Shown in pieces: positions 27,414-36,282 of a DNA stretch of 64,000 nucleotides (its first letter is position 1; every line of letters starts with the position of its first letter). The notes under the pieces were generated by a model. The model saw only the letters and a program-made list of their open reading frames with translations. It was not told the DNA's origin and made no database searches. The stretch is from positions 268,454-332,453 of the forward strand of contig NZ_JACVCV010000005.1 in NCBI RefSeq assembly GCF_017811155.1, in the 5' to 3' direction. A program made the position numbers and the translations under genes. This DNA is from Lunatimonas salinarum. GTDB lineage: Bacteria > Bacteroidota > Bacteroidia > Cytophagales > Cyclobacteriaceae.

Positions 27414-30032
27414 CTAATTACTAATCCTATCAATCAATATCACCAACGTAGTCAGACTCGTGGCCAACCCAACCCAGCCCTGCACACTCATGGGCTCTCT
27501 TTCCGGTTTGGTAGGCACGATAATCTCAGCTCCAGGCTCAATAGGGGGATACGAATTAATGAACAAAAATTTCTTGGTGCGTTGCACGTCTCCATTGGCA
27601 TATACCACATAGGACCGACCCCGCCTAGACTTTTCGGTAAAGCCTCCCGCACGGGATATGTAGTCCTTAAAGCCTGAGTGGACTCTATACCTCGCAGATG
27701 TAGGGTACAACACTTCCCCTCGCATCCTGACCGTTTGCAGTTCGCGCGGAATACTTAGTACATCCCCCTCCCGTAAAATTAGATCTTCGGGGCCATAGGG
27801 ATTTGCCAAAATGGCCTCTAAGTTAATACCTATCAACTCGGTATCCCTGATTTGAATCTCACCTACACCTTCTTGTGCCTCTCCAAGATCTATAATGGAT
27901 TGCTGCCGGAAATCCTCGGTATTCATCGCATCCCTAGCGGCCTCCCCACTCCGAATAGACTCCTCTATTTTTTGATCAATACGTGCCGACAAAATCTTCT
28001 CTGATTCCGTACGGTCTAAACTATCCCTACTAATATTGGCTTTTACCTTAGTAAGTGTAGCTGCCTTCAGCTCATCTTCGCTCAAATCACTGTAAAACTC
28101 ATTCCTTCTGATCAAGGTGGCTCCTTTGGGGTAGGCATATGGATTGAGTCCACCCGCTCGATTTACCAAATCGGATATTCGTTCGTCTGCACGGGCGATG
28201 GCGTATTCACCCGGAAAAAAAGCCTCTCCATCTACACGTACCAGCTGCTCCCGCTGAAAGCCGGGACTCCTGCGAATGATTACATGGTCAAAGGGCTTCA
28301 GCGCCTCTAACGCATCGGTTCCGGTCACTTTTAGGTCTTTATCTATTTCCAAATGAATAATTTCTGCCAGCTTTCCAGATGTATCGTCCTTTACCCTTCT
28401 AGCGATCTCTATATTGGCAGCGGTCGCAGACTCCTTGAATCCCCCTGCCTTAAGCACCAAATCCGCAACAGTCATGTTCTCGCCAAATGCAAATGCCCCG
28501 GGTCGGTTGACTTCCCCGGAAATCTTGACATAATATTCCTCTCTCAGGTCGTAAATACTCGGTATATGTAACACATCCTCCCTCCTAAGGACGATGTCCT
28601 CCTGCGCATCATTTAGAATGGCTTGAATATCTACAGGGAGTATTTCCAACGAAAAGTCGCCCTTAGTTCTATAAAGTGTAGCACGATTAACGAAGGCATC
28701 CTCCCTTAACCCCTGTGCTTTCGACACCAGGTCTCTGATTCCCATTCCTTCGATAAGCGCAAAGGTTCCCGGCCGCATCAGGGCACCGGTGACTTGCACT
28801 CGATTTTCAAACCGATTGAGGATTTCACCTACCCGATACGTGTCTCCATCCTGCGGAAAAAAGGTATCAAAATGTTCCGCTACTACATCTTCCACCCGCA
28901 TTTCATCCCCTGTCATCCGAGTAACTGTCATACGATCTGTAAAGGCCTGACTGGTAAATCCACCCGCAAATTGAATCAAATGTTCTACAGTCTCTCCTGC
29001 CTTCATTTCAAAAAGTCCTTCCCTTCTTACAGGTCCCTGAATTTCAACCCTAGACCTGATTGGAGGAACGATAATAACGTCGTTATCCTGTAAATACACT
29101 GTACTGGTAAACTCCCCTCGCGTCAAAAAATCATAGACATCTATCTCCTTTAAGAGCTTGTTGTCCCGATATACCTGAATATGTCTGAATGAACCGTTTT
29201 CGTTTGGACCACCGGCTGCAAAAAGGGCATTGAATGGCGAAGCGAAAGAGGGCAGGGTATAAGTGCCGGGTCGTACCAGCTCTCCAACCATTGAAACGGA
29301 TACTGTTCGGATATTCCCTAACCGCAGATCCAAAAACGTATTGGGATTACTCCCCTCAAGCCCGGCGTAAATCCTACTTAACGCAGCTTTGATTCTGACA
29401 GTGGCCGCCGAAATGCTGGAACCTCCTGCCTGAATAGGGCCTACATTAGGAACAAAAATACTTCCATCCGGATTGATCGTAAGATCATACGATTGCTGGG
29501 ATGCCCCATACACATCTATCAGCAACTGATCACCGGCTCCCAACACATAACCTTGGGGAGTTGGTATATTCAAACTGGGATTAAACGTGAGCTCTCGACT
29601 GTGAAAAAGCTTGTAACCAAATATACTTTTTTGCTTTGGGGTGAGGTCGTAGTAGGGGTCTGATTTACGAAGCGAATCAAACAAATCAACCGGATTTTCG
29701 GTACGTTGAAGTTGACGCAACTGATTCCCTCCACCCCTGTTTTGCAGTTGCTGACCGGATATCCCTCCACTTTGTAGCGAATTGATTCGCTGTCGCAATT
29801 TGGCCACTTCGGAGCCTGGCATTCCCCTCTCAGCGGCCATATTAATCATCTGCTGCTGGTTCAATCCTTGGGATTCTCCTCGCTTTATCAATTGCTCAAT
29901 CTGCGCATCGGACAGATTGTCGATTTTCACATGTTGGATCTCCTGCAAAGACTGCCCGAAGACCAATGCACTAAAAAGAGCCATCAATGCAATCGAAAGG
30001 ACGAAAACCACCCTTATTCCCGGTTTGATCAT
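27414..30032 (-). CDS. Wza-like polysaccharide export protein with multiple SLBB domains
   Basis: An 872-residue exported protein: signal sequence (VVFVLSIALMALFSALVFGQ), a helical Gln-rich region (about 30-110), a polysaccharide export domain (about 150-245; GYVLGAGDQLLIDVYG), then several SLBB repeats (for example VSMVGELVRPGTYTLPSF, VQVTGALMRPGTFALI, VKISGEVNRPGAFAF, VRVDGEAFFPGEYAI) and a C-terminal hydrophobic segment. It is about twice the size of E. coli Wza, as usual in Bacteroidota. It forms the outer-membrane exit channel. A good promoter lies about 170 bp upstream, so from here down the locus may be one long transcript. Confidence 0.9.
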   Translation of the reverse strand: MIKPGIRVVFVLSIALMALFSALVFGQSLQEIQHVKIDNLSDAQIEQLIKRGESQGLNQQQMINMAAERGMPGSEVAKLRQRINSLQSGGISGQQLQNRGGGNQLRQLQRTENPVDLFDSLRKSDPYYDLTPKQKSIFGYKLFHSRELTFNPSLNIPTPQGYVLGAGDQLLIDVYGASQQSYDLTINPDGSIFVPNVGPIQAGGSSISAATVRIKAALSRIYAGLEGSNPNTFLDLRLGNIRTVSVSMVGELVRPGTYTLPSFASPFNALFAAGGPNENGSFRHIQVYRDNKLLKEIDVYDFLTRGEFTSTVYLQDNDVIIVPPIRSRVEIQGPVRREGLFEMKAGETVEHLIQFAGGFTSQAFTDRMTVTRMTGDEMRVEDVVAEHFDTFFPQDGDTYRVGEILNRFENRVQVTGALMRPGTFALIEGMGIRDLVSKAQGLREDAFVNRATLYRTKGDFSLEILPVDIQAILNDAQEDIVLRREDVLHIPSIYDLREEYYVKISGEVNRPGAFAFGENMTVADLVLKAGGFKESATAANIEIARRVKDDTSGKLAEIIHLEIDKDLKVTGTDALEALKPFDHVIIRRSPGFQREQLVRVDGEAFFPGEYAIARADERISDLVNRAGGLNPYAYPKGATLIRRNEFYSDLSEDELKAATLTKVKANISRDSLDRTESEKILSARIDQKIEESIRSGEAARDAMNTEDFRQQSIIDLGEAQEGVGEIQIRDTELIGINLEAILANPYGPEDLILREGDVLSIPRELQTVRMRGEVLYPTSARYRVHSGFKDYISRAGGFTEKSRRGRSYVVYANGDVQRTKKFLFINSYPPIEPGAEIIVPTKPEREPMSVQGWVGLATSLTTLVILIDRISN

Positions 30033-30200
30033 TCTTTGCAGATTTTTCTGATTACCATTACGACATTACTAATAAAGAAAGCCATTGACACGGCTTCGCC
30101 ACGTCAGTCCCAAATAAATCCGAAACCATTAATAAAAAACGTAGACTACCGAAAGCGCATAAAGCATGGGATAAACGATGCCTTTGCATAAATCAAGCCA

Positions 30201-30232
30201 CAAAAATACAGATTCTAAATTTAAAAATACAA
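30201..30232 (-). promoter_or_regulatory. Promoter of the wza-led polysaccharide operon
   Basis: On the minus strand TTG (30230-30232) is followed after 21 bases by TATTTTTG (30201-30208), a full match to the Bacteroidota -7 box. The start codon at 30032 is about 165 bases downstream, leaving a long 5' leader. Confidence 0.5.
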
Positions 30233-30298
30233 TGTATCCAAATTATCAAACTAAGGAACCGCATTTATTAAGGCACAAAAAAACCACCAACCTAAAAT

Positions 30299-30324
30299 CT
30301 GGAAAACCTAAGCTGGATTTCCAG
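30299..30324 (-). terminator. Possible weak terminator after gmd
   Basis: Inverted repeat CTGGAAA/TTTCCAG with a 12-base loop, about 37 bases after the gmd stop on the minus strand. A T-rich stretch follows about 10-17 bases later. The stem is short, so read-through is likely. Confidence 0.35.
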
Positions 30325-30360
30325 ATGTTCGATTGATGGCTTGATATAGCTTAAAACGGC

Positions 30361-31500
30361 CTATTCTGCCTGATTCAACACCTTGTGACCTCCTTTAATC
30401 AAGTGAATGTCCCGTTGAAACAGCCGCACGTCAGAGGAAACCATATCAGCAACAAGCATAGGAAGGTCGTATTTGGGAGTCCATCCCAATTTTTCCTTTG
30501 CCTTAGTTGGATCTCCAATCAGGAGGTCTACTTCCGTTGGGCGAAAATACGCAGGATCAATCTTGACCAACACATCTCCCACAGCTACTTTGAAACCTTC
30601 CATCTTAAGCACTTCCTTGGCAACCGTATAGTCAATGGAATCGAGAATTCCTACTTCATCTATACCCTGCCCTTCAAAACGGACTTTGAAGCCGATTTCC
30701 GCAAAAGCCATTCGGATGAAATCCCTTACGGTGGTAGTCACACCGGTGGCAATGACATAATCTTCCGCTTCATCCTGTTGCAAAATCCTCCACATGGCTT
30801 CCACGTAGTCCTTTGCATGTCCCCAGTCCCGTTTGGCATCCAAGTTTCCCATGTATAGATTTTTTTGAAGTCCCAAACCAATTTTGGCTACCGCACGGGT
30901 TATCTTACGAGTGACAAAAGTTTCTCCCCTAAGCGGCGACTCGTGATTAAACAGAATGCCATTGCAGGCATACATCCCATAGGCTTCCCGGTAGTTTACG
31001 GTGATCCAATATCCGTAGAGTTTAGCCACGGCATACGGTGACCTGGGATAAAATGGGGTGGTTTCAGATTGAGGAACCTGCTGAACCAACCCATATAGTT
31101 CAGAGGTGGATGCTTGATACACTTTGGTTTTCTTTTCCATCCCCAATAATCTGACCGCCTCCAAAATCCGCAAAGTGCCTATCCCATCTGCATTTGCCGT
31201 ATATTCCGGCGTGTCGAAACTGACCTTTACGTGACTCATCGCCGCCAAATTATAAATCTCATCCGGCTTAGTCTCCTGAATAATCCGGGTTAGGTTCATT
31301 GAATCGGTAAGATCTCCATAGTGCAAAAAAAGATTCTTGTTCTCCTCATGCGGATCCTGATAAAGATGATCGATGCGGTCTGTATTAAAAAGCGAAGCCC
31401 TACGCTTGATACCGTGAACAATATACCCTTTCTCCAAAAGTAATTCAGCTAGGTAAGCACCATCCTGCCCTGTGATCCCCGTAATTAATGCTGTCTTCAT
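30361..31500 (-). CDS. gmd: GDP-mannose 4,6-dehydratase
   Basis: A 379-residue NADP-dependent short-chain dehydrogenase that makes GDP-4-keto-6-deoxymannose from GDP-mannose. The N-terminus [20 protein letters not shown], the segment HGIKRRAS, and the active-site region (Ser-Thr-Ser-Glu, then [15 protein letters not shown] with Tyr-x3-Lys) are diagnostic. It sits between manC/fcl and the export genes; manC, fcl and gmd together give the full path from mannose 1-phosphate to GDP-L-fucose. Confidence 0.95.
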   Translation of the reverse strand: MKTALITGITGQDGAYLAELLLEKGYIVHGIKRRASLFNTDRIDHLYQDPHEENKNLFLHYGDLTDSMNLTRIIQETKPDEIYNLAAMSHVKVSFDTPEYTANADGIGTLRILEAVRLLGMEKKTKVYQASTSELYGLVQQVPQSETTPFYPRSPYAVAKLYGYWITVNYREAYGMYACNGILFNHESPLRGETFVTRKITRAVAKIGLGLQKNLYMGNLDAKRDWGHAKDYVEAMWRILQQDEAEDYVIATGVTTTVRDFIRMAFAEIGFKVRFEGQGIDEVGILDSIDYTVAKEVLKMEGFKVAVGDVLVKIDPAYFRPTEVDLLIGDPTKAKEKLGWTPKYDLPMLVADMVSSDVRLFQRDIHLIKGGHKVLNQAE

Positions 31501-31538
31501 GTTAATCGATTAAATGAAATTGCCGAAAATATAGATTA

Positions 31539-32492
31539 TTAAATTTTTACTTCCTTTACCCTGTCTACATTAGCCAAAAACCAATCGTAGGTTTCCTTGA
31601 TACCTTTATCCAATGAGATTGCATACCTCCACCCCTTTTCCGCCATCTTGGATACATCCATCAGCTTCCTAGGGGTGCCGTCAGGCTTGCTGGAATCCCA
31701 TACTATCTTCCCCTGGTGCCCTGTCGTTCGCTGTATCAATTCCGCCAACTCCTTGATCGTCAGGTCAACTCCGCTGCCCACGTTGTAAAGGTTATCTTCA
31801 AATGTATGCTCCATGGCGAAAATTACCGCATCTGCCATGTCATCTACGTGCAAAAACTCCCTCATCGGCGTACCCGATCCCCATAATACCACATCGGCAT
31901 GCCCATTTAATTTTGCCTCATGAAATTTGCGGATCATGGCAGGCAGTACATGGCTGGTTTGCAAATCAAAATTATCAAAGGGACCGTACAAATTGGTGGG
32001 CATCAGACTGATAAAGTCTTTATCAAACTGCTTCCTAATAGCTTCACAAGCCTTTACACCTGATATCTTGGCCAAGGCATACCACTCGTTGGTAGGTTCC
32101 AGCGAAGATGTAAGCAAATACTCCTCCTTCAGCGGCTGCGGAGCAAATTTCGGATAGATACAGGAACTTCCCAAAAAAATAAACTTCCCCACGCCAGCAT
32201 GCAGCGAAGAGTCTATCAAATTGTTTTGAATTAACATGTTGTCCATCAAGAACTGATAGGGATAACTATTGTTAGCCAAGATTCCACCTACCCTCGCGGC
32301 CGCATCAATGACAACCTCCGGCCGCTCAGCATTGAAAAAATCCCGGACGGCCTGCTGATTTCTAAGATCCAGCTCACTGCTGCTTGACCCGATTAAACGC
32401 TTGTAACCTTTTTTTTCAAGCGATCGCCAAATCGCCGCACCCACCATTCCATGATGCCCTGCAACGTAAATCTTTGCCTGCTTTTCCACCAT
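31539..32492 (-). CDS. fcl: GDP-L-fucose synthase
   Basis: A 317-residue epimerase/reductase that turns GDP-4-keto-6-deoxymannose into GDP-L-fucose. It has the Rossmann motif VAGHHGMVGAAIWR, the active-site run FLGSSCIYPKFAPQP, and YALAKISG (Tyr-x3-Lys). It is encoded 6 bp after manC and 38 bp before gmd, in pathway order. Its presence argues that L-fucose, or a close 6-deoxyhexose, is in the exported glycan. Confidence 0.95.
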   Translation of the reverse strand: MVEKQAKIYVAGHHGMVGAAIWRSLEKKGYKRLIGSSSSELDLRNQQAVRDFFNAERPEVVIDAAARVGGILANNSYPYQFLMDNMLIQNNLIDSSLHAGVGKFIFLGSSCIYPKFAPQPLKEEYLLTSSLEPTNEWYALAKISGVKACEAIRKQFDKDFISLMPTNLYGPFDNFDLQTSHVLPAMIRKFHEAKLNGHADVVLWGSGTPMREFLHVDDMADAVIFAMEHTFEDNLYNVGSGVDLTIKELAELIQRTTGHQGKIVWDSSKPDGTPRKLMDVSKMAEKGWRYAISLDKGIKETYDWFLANVDRVKEVKI

Positions 32493-32498
32493 ATCGAA

Positions 32499-33494
32499 TT
32501 ATGCTAAAAGTTCTGGACTTTCCTTTTCCAATCGTTCATATATCTTTTTCACATCCTGCGCTTTCGAACGGTCCAAGACCAAAATTGCATCCGCAGTCTC
32601 CACGAGAATGACATTTTCAACCCCTAGAAATTCGACCCGCTTATCGGAACCAATCACCAAATTAGATCCTTTGCGGGCTGTGCTATCAGAAGGGGTGAAC
32701 TCATATAATGCATCAAACGACCCCATATCCGACCAACCGAATTTTGAAGGAACAACTTTGATACGCTTAGAACGTTCCATTACCGCATAATCTACACTAA
32801 TGGACGGAATTTCCATACTCTCCGGGAGTGGTAAAAAACCCTCCTTAGATTGCTCAAAAGCCCTTTTTGACGTGGCATAAACCGTCGGTTCATACCGGGC
32901 GAGTTCATCCAAAAACACACCCGCAGCAAAGCAGAACATGCCGCTGTTCCAGAGAAAATTCCCTCTGGCAATAAACTCTTCCGCTAGCGCAAAAGACGGT
33001 TTTTCCCGAAAGGACAACACTTCGTTTCCTGTGTACTCAATATAACCAAAACCCGTTTCAGGCTTGGCGGGTACTAACCCAAAAGTGACTAAATGGTCTT
33101 CCTTTGCCAATTCGATTGCCTGATATATCGCATCTGAATACGCCGTACCAGCCTGTATCAGGTGATCTGACGGTGTCACCAACAAAATATCCTTAGGATG
33201 TACCGATAAAGCCGCGAAGGCAATCGCTGCCGCTGTATTTCTGGGAGCGGCTTCAATCACCTCTTGGTATTCGCTTGCATCAAGCCCCTTGAGTGAGTCT
33301 CTCGACAATAAATAATTATCCTTTCCCCCAACTACCACTACCTTTTCACAGAAAGGCTGATTCCGCTGTACGGTAAGTTCAAACAAAGATCTGCCTTCAA
33401 ACAGGGGCAGATACTGCTTCGGTCTAGATTTTCTTGATAAGGGCCAAAGCCTACTCCCAACGCCTCCAGATAAAATTACGTTAATCACACTCAT
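32499..33494 (-). CDS. manC: Mannose-1-phosphate guanylyltransferase
   Basis: A 331-residue nucleotidyltransferase that makes GDP-mannose. The signature loop GGVGSRLWPLSRKSRPKQYL opens the protein, followed by VTPSDHLI and the sugar-binding region FREKPSFALAEEFI. It has only the transferase domain; the mannose-6-phosphate isomerase domain of bifunctional ManC/AlgA enzymes is missing, so that step must be encoded elsewhere. It is the first gene of the minus-strand polysaccharide locus. Confidence 0.93.
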   Translation of the reverse strand: MSVINVILSGGVGSRLWPLSRKSRPKQYLPLFEGRSLFELTVQRNQPFCEKVVVVGGKDNYLLSRDSLKGLDASEYQEVIEAAPRNTAAAIAFAALSVHPKDILLVTPSDHLIQAGTAYSDAIYQAIELAKEDHLVTFGLVPAKPETGFGYIEYTGNEVLSFREKPSFALAEEFIARGNFLWNSGMFCFAAGVFLDELARYEPTVYATSKRAFEQSKEGFLPLPESMEIPSISVDYAVMERSKRIKVVPSKFGWSDMGSFDALYEFTPSDSTARKGSNLVIGSDKRVEFLGVENVILVETADAILVLDRSKAQDVKKIYERLEKESPELLA

Positions 33495-33798
33495 TTCAGA
33501 AAGTAAAAGTTTTTGGTCAGCAAAATACGATCAGATCAAATGATAAACCGGGTAAAGTTAAGAAAACCCCCGCTATCTCGGCGCAAATCTAATAAAAAAT
33601 AATGAGTTACATTTATTATTATTCAAAATACATTTATTTAGTGTTTTAATCACCTAAATAGCTACCAAGTATCAGACGGTGAATAGGTGAGGTGAATAAT
33701 CTAAATGGGCCAAAGGATTTAAATATTTGACTGGAATACGTTCGGAAATCGGTGTTCAATTGAATATTTTTGTCAGAGTCAACTAAATACCCTACCGT
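33495..33798. other. Divergent control region of the polysaccharide locus
   Basis: A gene-free 304 bp between manC (minus) and the UpxY-like gene (plus), AT-rich. On the minus strand TAGATTTG (33584-33591) matches the -7 box about 90 bases before manC, but lacks a clear -33 TTG. On the plus strand TATTTTTG (33765-33772) lies 26 bases before the UpxY start, also without a clear -33 element. No invertible-promoter repeats were seen. Confidence 0.4.
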
Positions 33799-34305
33799 AT
33801 GAGTGAAAACAACCGTTGGTTTGTGATGTATACTGCGCCTCGGGCAGAAAAGAAAGTGGCGGAACGACTTTCCGAAAAAGGAGTCGAGGTATACCTCCCT
33901 ATGGTAGAACAGGTTAGGCAATGGAGTGATCGAAAAAAAAAGGTAGTTGTGCCACTTTTTAACGGCTATTTATTTGTGAAAATACCCAAAGACCGTCTTT
34001 GGGAAGCACTGCAAGTCAACGGTGCCGTGAAGTTTGTTAATTTTTCAGGCGAGCATGCCTCGGTGCCGCAAACAGAAATAGATACGATTCGTAGGATAAT
34101 AGAAACGGGCGTGTCTGTGGAGGTAAATACAGATCCCATCGAAAAAGGTGAAAAAGTGAGAATCCTAGGTGGACCACTAGAGGGCTTTGAGGGCGAGTGT
34201 GTACAGAAATCCAACCAAGACTATTTTATTATACGAATTCCCGGAATAAACCAAAACATGCTGATCAATGTTGCCAGGAAATATTTGGATGTAATCAAAG
34301 ACTGA
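33799..34305 (+). CDS. UpxY/RfaH-type NusG-like transcription antiterminator
   Basis: A 168-residue specialised NusG paralogue. The N-terminal NGN domain (about 1-100) shows RWFVMYTAPRAEKKVAERL and VPLFNGYLFVKIP, and a C-terminal KOW domain (about 112-165) shows GEKVRILGGPLEGFEGECV. In Bacteroides, UpxY proteins keep RNA polymerase going through long capsule operons by acting on the 5' leader. It is divergent from the 18-kb polysaccharide locus, so it is the likely regulator of that locus. It lacks an UpxZ-type partner nearby. Confidence 0.88.
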   Translation: MSENNRWFVMYTAPRAEKKVAERLSEKGVEVYLPMVEQVRQWSDRKKKVVVPLFNGYLFVKIPKDRLWEALQVNGAVKFVNFSGEHASVPQTEIDTIRRIIETGVSVEVNTDPIEKGEKVRILGGPLEGFEGECVQKSNQDYFIIRIPGINQNMLINVARKYLDVIKD

Positions 34306-34415
34306 TTGATCTAATCCCGTTAAGCATTCGGTGAGAGGGTTTTCGATGCAACTTTTTATTTTATATATTGGCTGCTTATCGAAAACCACTTTGTTAAACC
34401 AAACGCAAATTTTGC

Positions 34416-36203
34416 ATGGAAAAGCACCTATATGGAACGGGATTGATTGGAAACTGCTCCTACATTGCCCACATCGAGAAAAATTCAAACATCAGTTGGC
34501 TATGCCTGCCCCGGTTCGATAGTGATTTTATCTTTGGTTCCATGCTAGATAAAGAAAAAGGGGGCGAATTCACCATCCTTCCCCAAAATGGCGGCTTTGA
34601 ATCGGAACAAAGCTACCTAGAAAATACCAATGTACTCCAGACAGTAATCACCAATACAGCAGGTGAATCCTACTCGGTCACTGATTTTGCACCACGATTC
34701 GAAAATTACGATCGGCATTACAAACCTTTGATGCTCGTCCGTAAAGTAGAACCGATTAAGGGAGAACCAAAAATCAAGATTAAATGCGCACCTGTTAGCA
34801 ATTATGGTAGTGAATTTCTGATTCCCTCGCAGGGAAGCAACCACATCCGGTTTGCAGGAGCTGCACAACAAATACGACTTACGACGAATTGTTCCATCTC
34901 TTACATTTTGGAAGAAAAGGAATTTAGGCTGAACCGCCCTATCTACTTGGTATTTACTTATGGAAGTCCCTTAGAAGCCCCCATAGAGAGTACGATAGAT
35001 CGGTTTTTGATGGAAACCATCATGTATTGGCGAAAATGGATCAAGTCTACCAGCATTCCAAATTTCCACCAGACCCTTGTGGTACGATCTGCATTGGCGT
35101 TAAAGATTCACCAATACGAAGATACCGGAGCAATCATTGCTTCTTCGACTACCAGCTTACCCGAATCTCCCGGATCTACCAGAAATTGGGATTATCGGTA
35201 TTGTTGGATGAGGGATACTTTTTACACACTGAATGTTTTTAACCATTTAGGCCATTTTGAAGAGCTGGAGCGTTACTTTGAATACATCCAAAACCTACCC
35301 ACCGATAAGGAAGGGCGGTACCAGCCCCTTTATTCCATCACCGGGTCTGCTCTCTTGGAGGAACGAGTCTGTGACCTTGAGGGCTATTTGGGTAATCAGC
35401 CGGTGAGATTTGGAAACCAAGCGTATACCCATATTCAGAACGACCTCTACGGGCAGGTATTGGTCAGTTTACTCCCCCTGTATGCGGACAAACGATTTAC
35501 TGAATCCGAGAAAAGCCATTCGAGGCCCTTTATAAACAACTTGCTTCACAAAATAGAACAAACCATGGACGAAAAAGACGCCGGACTATGGGAATTTCGA
35601 AGGCTTCAACAACAACATTGTTACACATTTTTATTTCACTGGGCTGGGGCTTCCGCTGCTATTAAAATAGCTGACCGGTTAAAGGACGGCAATATGAAAG
35701 AAAAGGCTGTCTATCTCAAAAATCTGGCAGCCGAAAAAATCGAGCAATGTTATGTGCCCGACCTAAAAGCCTATGCACAGGCAATCGGTAGTAGAAACAT
35801 GGACGCAAGCACGCTCCAATTGATCACCATGGGTTACTTCGGCGATGATTGCGAACGGGCAAATAATCATTTGAAAATGCTGGAAAAAGACTTACTTGCC
35901 AAAGACTACCTTTTCTACCGCTACAAACATTCAGACGATTTTGGTGAACCAGAGACGACCTTCCTCATATGTGCTTTTTGGTACATCGAAGCCTTGGCCT
36001 GTGTCAATCGCTTGGACGAAGCGATCGAAGGCTTTGAAAAATTGACCCAATACTGCAATCACCTCAAGCTTTTCAGCGAGGACGTAGACCATCTCACCGG
36101 AAGTCAATGGGGCAATTTCCCTCAAACATACAGTCATGTGGGGCTAATGAACGCAGCCTACAGAATTGGCCAAAAAATCAACAAACCTGATTTTCTGGTC
36201 TAA
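34416..36203 (+). CDS. Glycoside hydrolase family 15 (glucoamylase/trehalase-like)
   Basis: A 595-residue cytoplasmic protein without signal peptide, with an N-terminal beta-sandwich (about 1-210; YGTGLIGNCSYIAHI, WLCLPRFDSDFIFG) and a C-terminal (alpha/alpha)6 barrel (about 220-590; SPGSTRNWDYRYCWMRDTFY, and GSQWGNFPQTYSHVGLMNAA near the end). GH15 members of this form cleave terminal alpha-glucosyl bonds, often trehalose or maltose. It lies 110 bp after the UpxY-like gene on the same strand. Whether it serves glycan turnover or trehalose use is not clear from context. Confidence 0.9.
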   Translation: MEKHLYGTGLIGNCSYIAHIEKNSNISWLCLPRFDSDFIFGSMLDKEKGGEFTILPQNGGFESEQSYLENTNVLQTVITNTAGESYSVTDFAPRFENYDRHYKPLMLVRKVEPIKGEPKIKIKCAPVSNYGSEFLIPSQGSNHIRFAGAAQQIRLTTNCSISYILEEKEFRLNRPIYLVFTYGSPLEAPIESTIDRFLMETIMYWRKWIKSTSIPNFHQTLVVRSALALKIHQYEDTGAIIASSTTSLPESPGSTRNWDYRYCWMRDTFYTLNVFNHLGHFEELERYFEYIQNLPTDKEGRYQPLYSITGSALLEERVCDLEGYLGNQPVRFGNQAYTHIQNDLYGQVLVSLLPLYADKRFTESEKSHSRPFINNLLHKIEQTMDEKDAGLWEFRRLQQQHCYTFLFHWAGASAAIKIADRLKDGNMKEKAVYLKNLAAEKIEQCYVPDLKAYAQAIGSRNMDASTLQLITMGYFGDDCERANNHLKMLEKDLLAKDYLFYRYKHSDDFGEPETTFLICAFWYIEALACVNRLDEAIEGFEKLTQYCNHLKLFSEDVDHLTGSQWGNFPQTYSHVGLMNAAYRIGQKINKPDFLV

Positions 36204-36232
36204 TCAGGTAATTCCCTATTCCTAAAAAAACT

Positions 36233-36275
36233 CAAAGAGGCTGCTTCATTCGTGGAAGCAGCCTCTCTAAACTAC
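36233..36275. terminator. Terminator between convergent GH15 and DUF6600-like genes
   Basis: A perfect 12-bp stem (36236-36247 with 36255-36266) with an A-run on its left and a T-rich stretch on its right. It can stop transcription from both directions. Confidence 0.75.
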
Positions 36276-36282
36276 CTTTTTT

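Larger units (their letters stand above)
30033..30360. other. Intergenic leader between gmd and the wza-led operon
   Basis: A gene-free stretch of 328 bp. On the minus strand it holds a possible terminator for gmd at 30299-30324, a promoter at 30201-30232, and then about 160 bases of untranslated leader before the export gene. Such leaders are where UpxY-type antiterminators act in Bacteroides capsule operons. No conserved leader element could be confirmed by eye. Confidence 0.5.
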
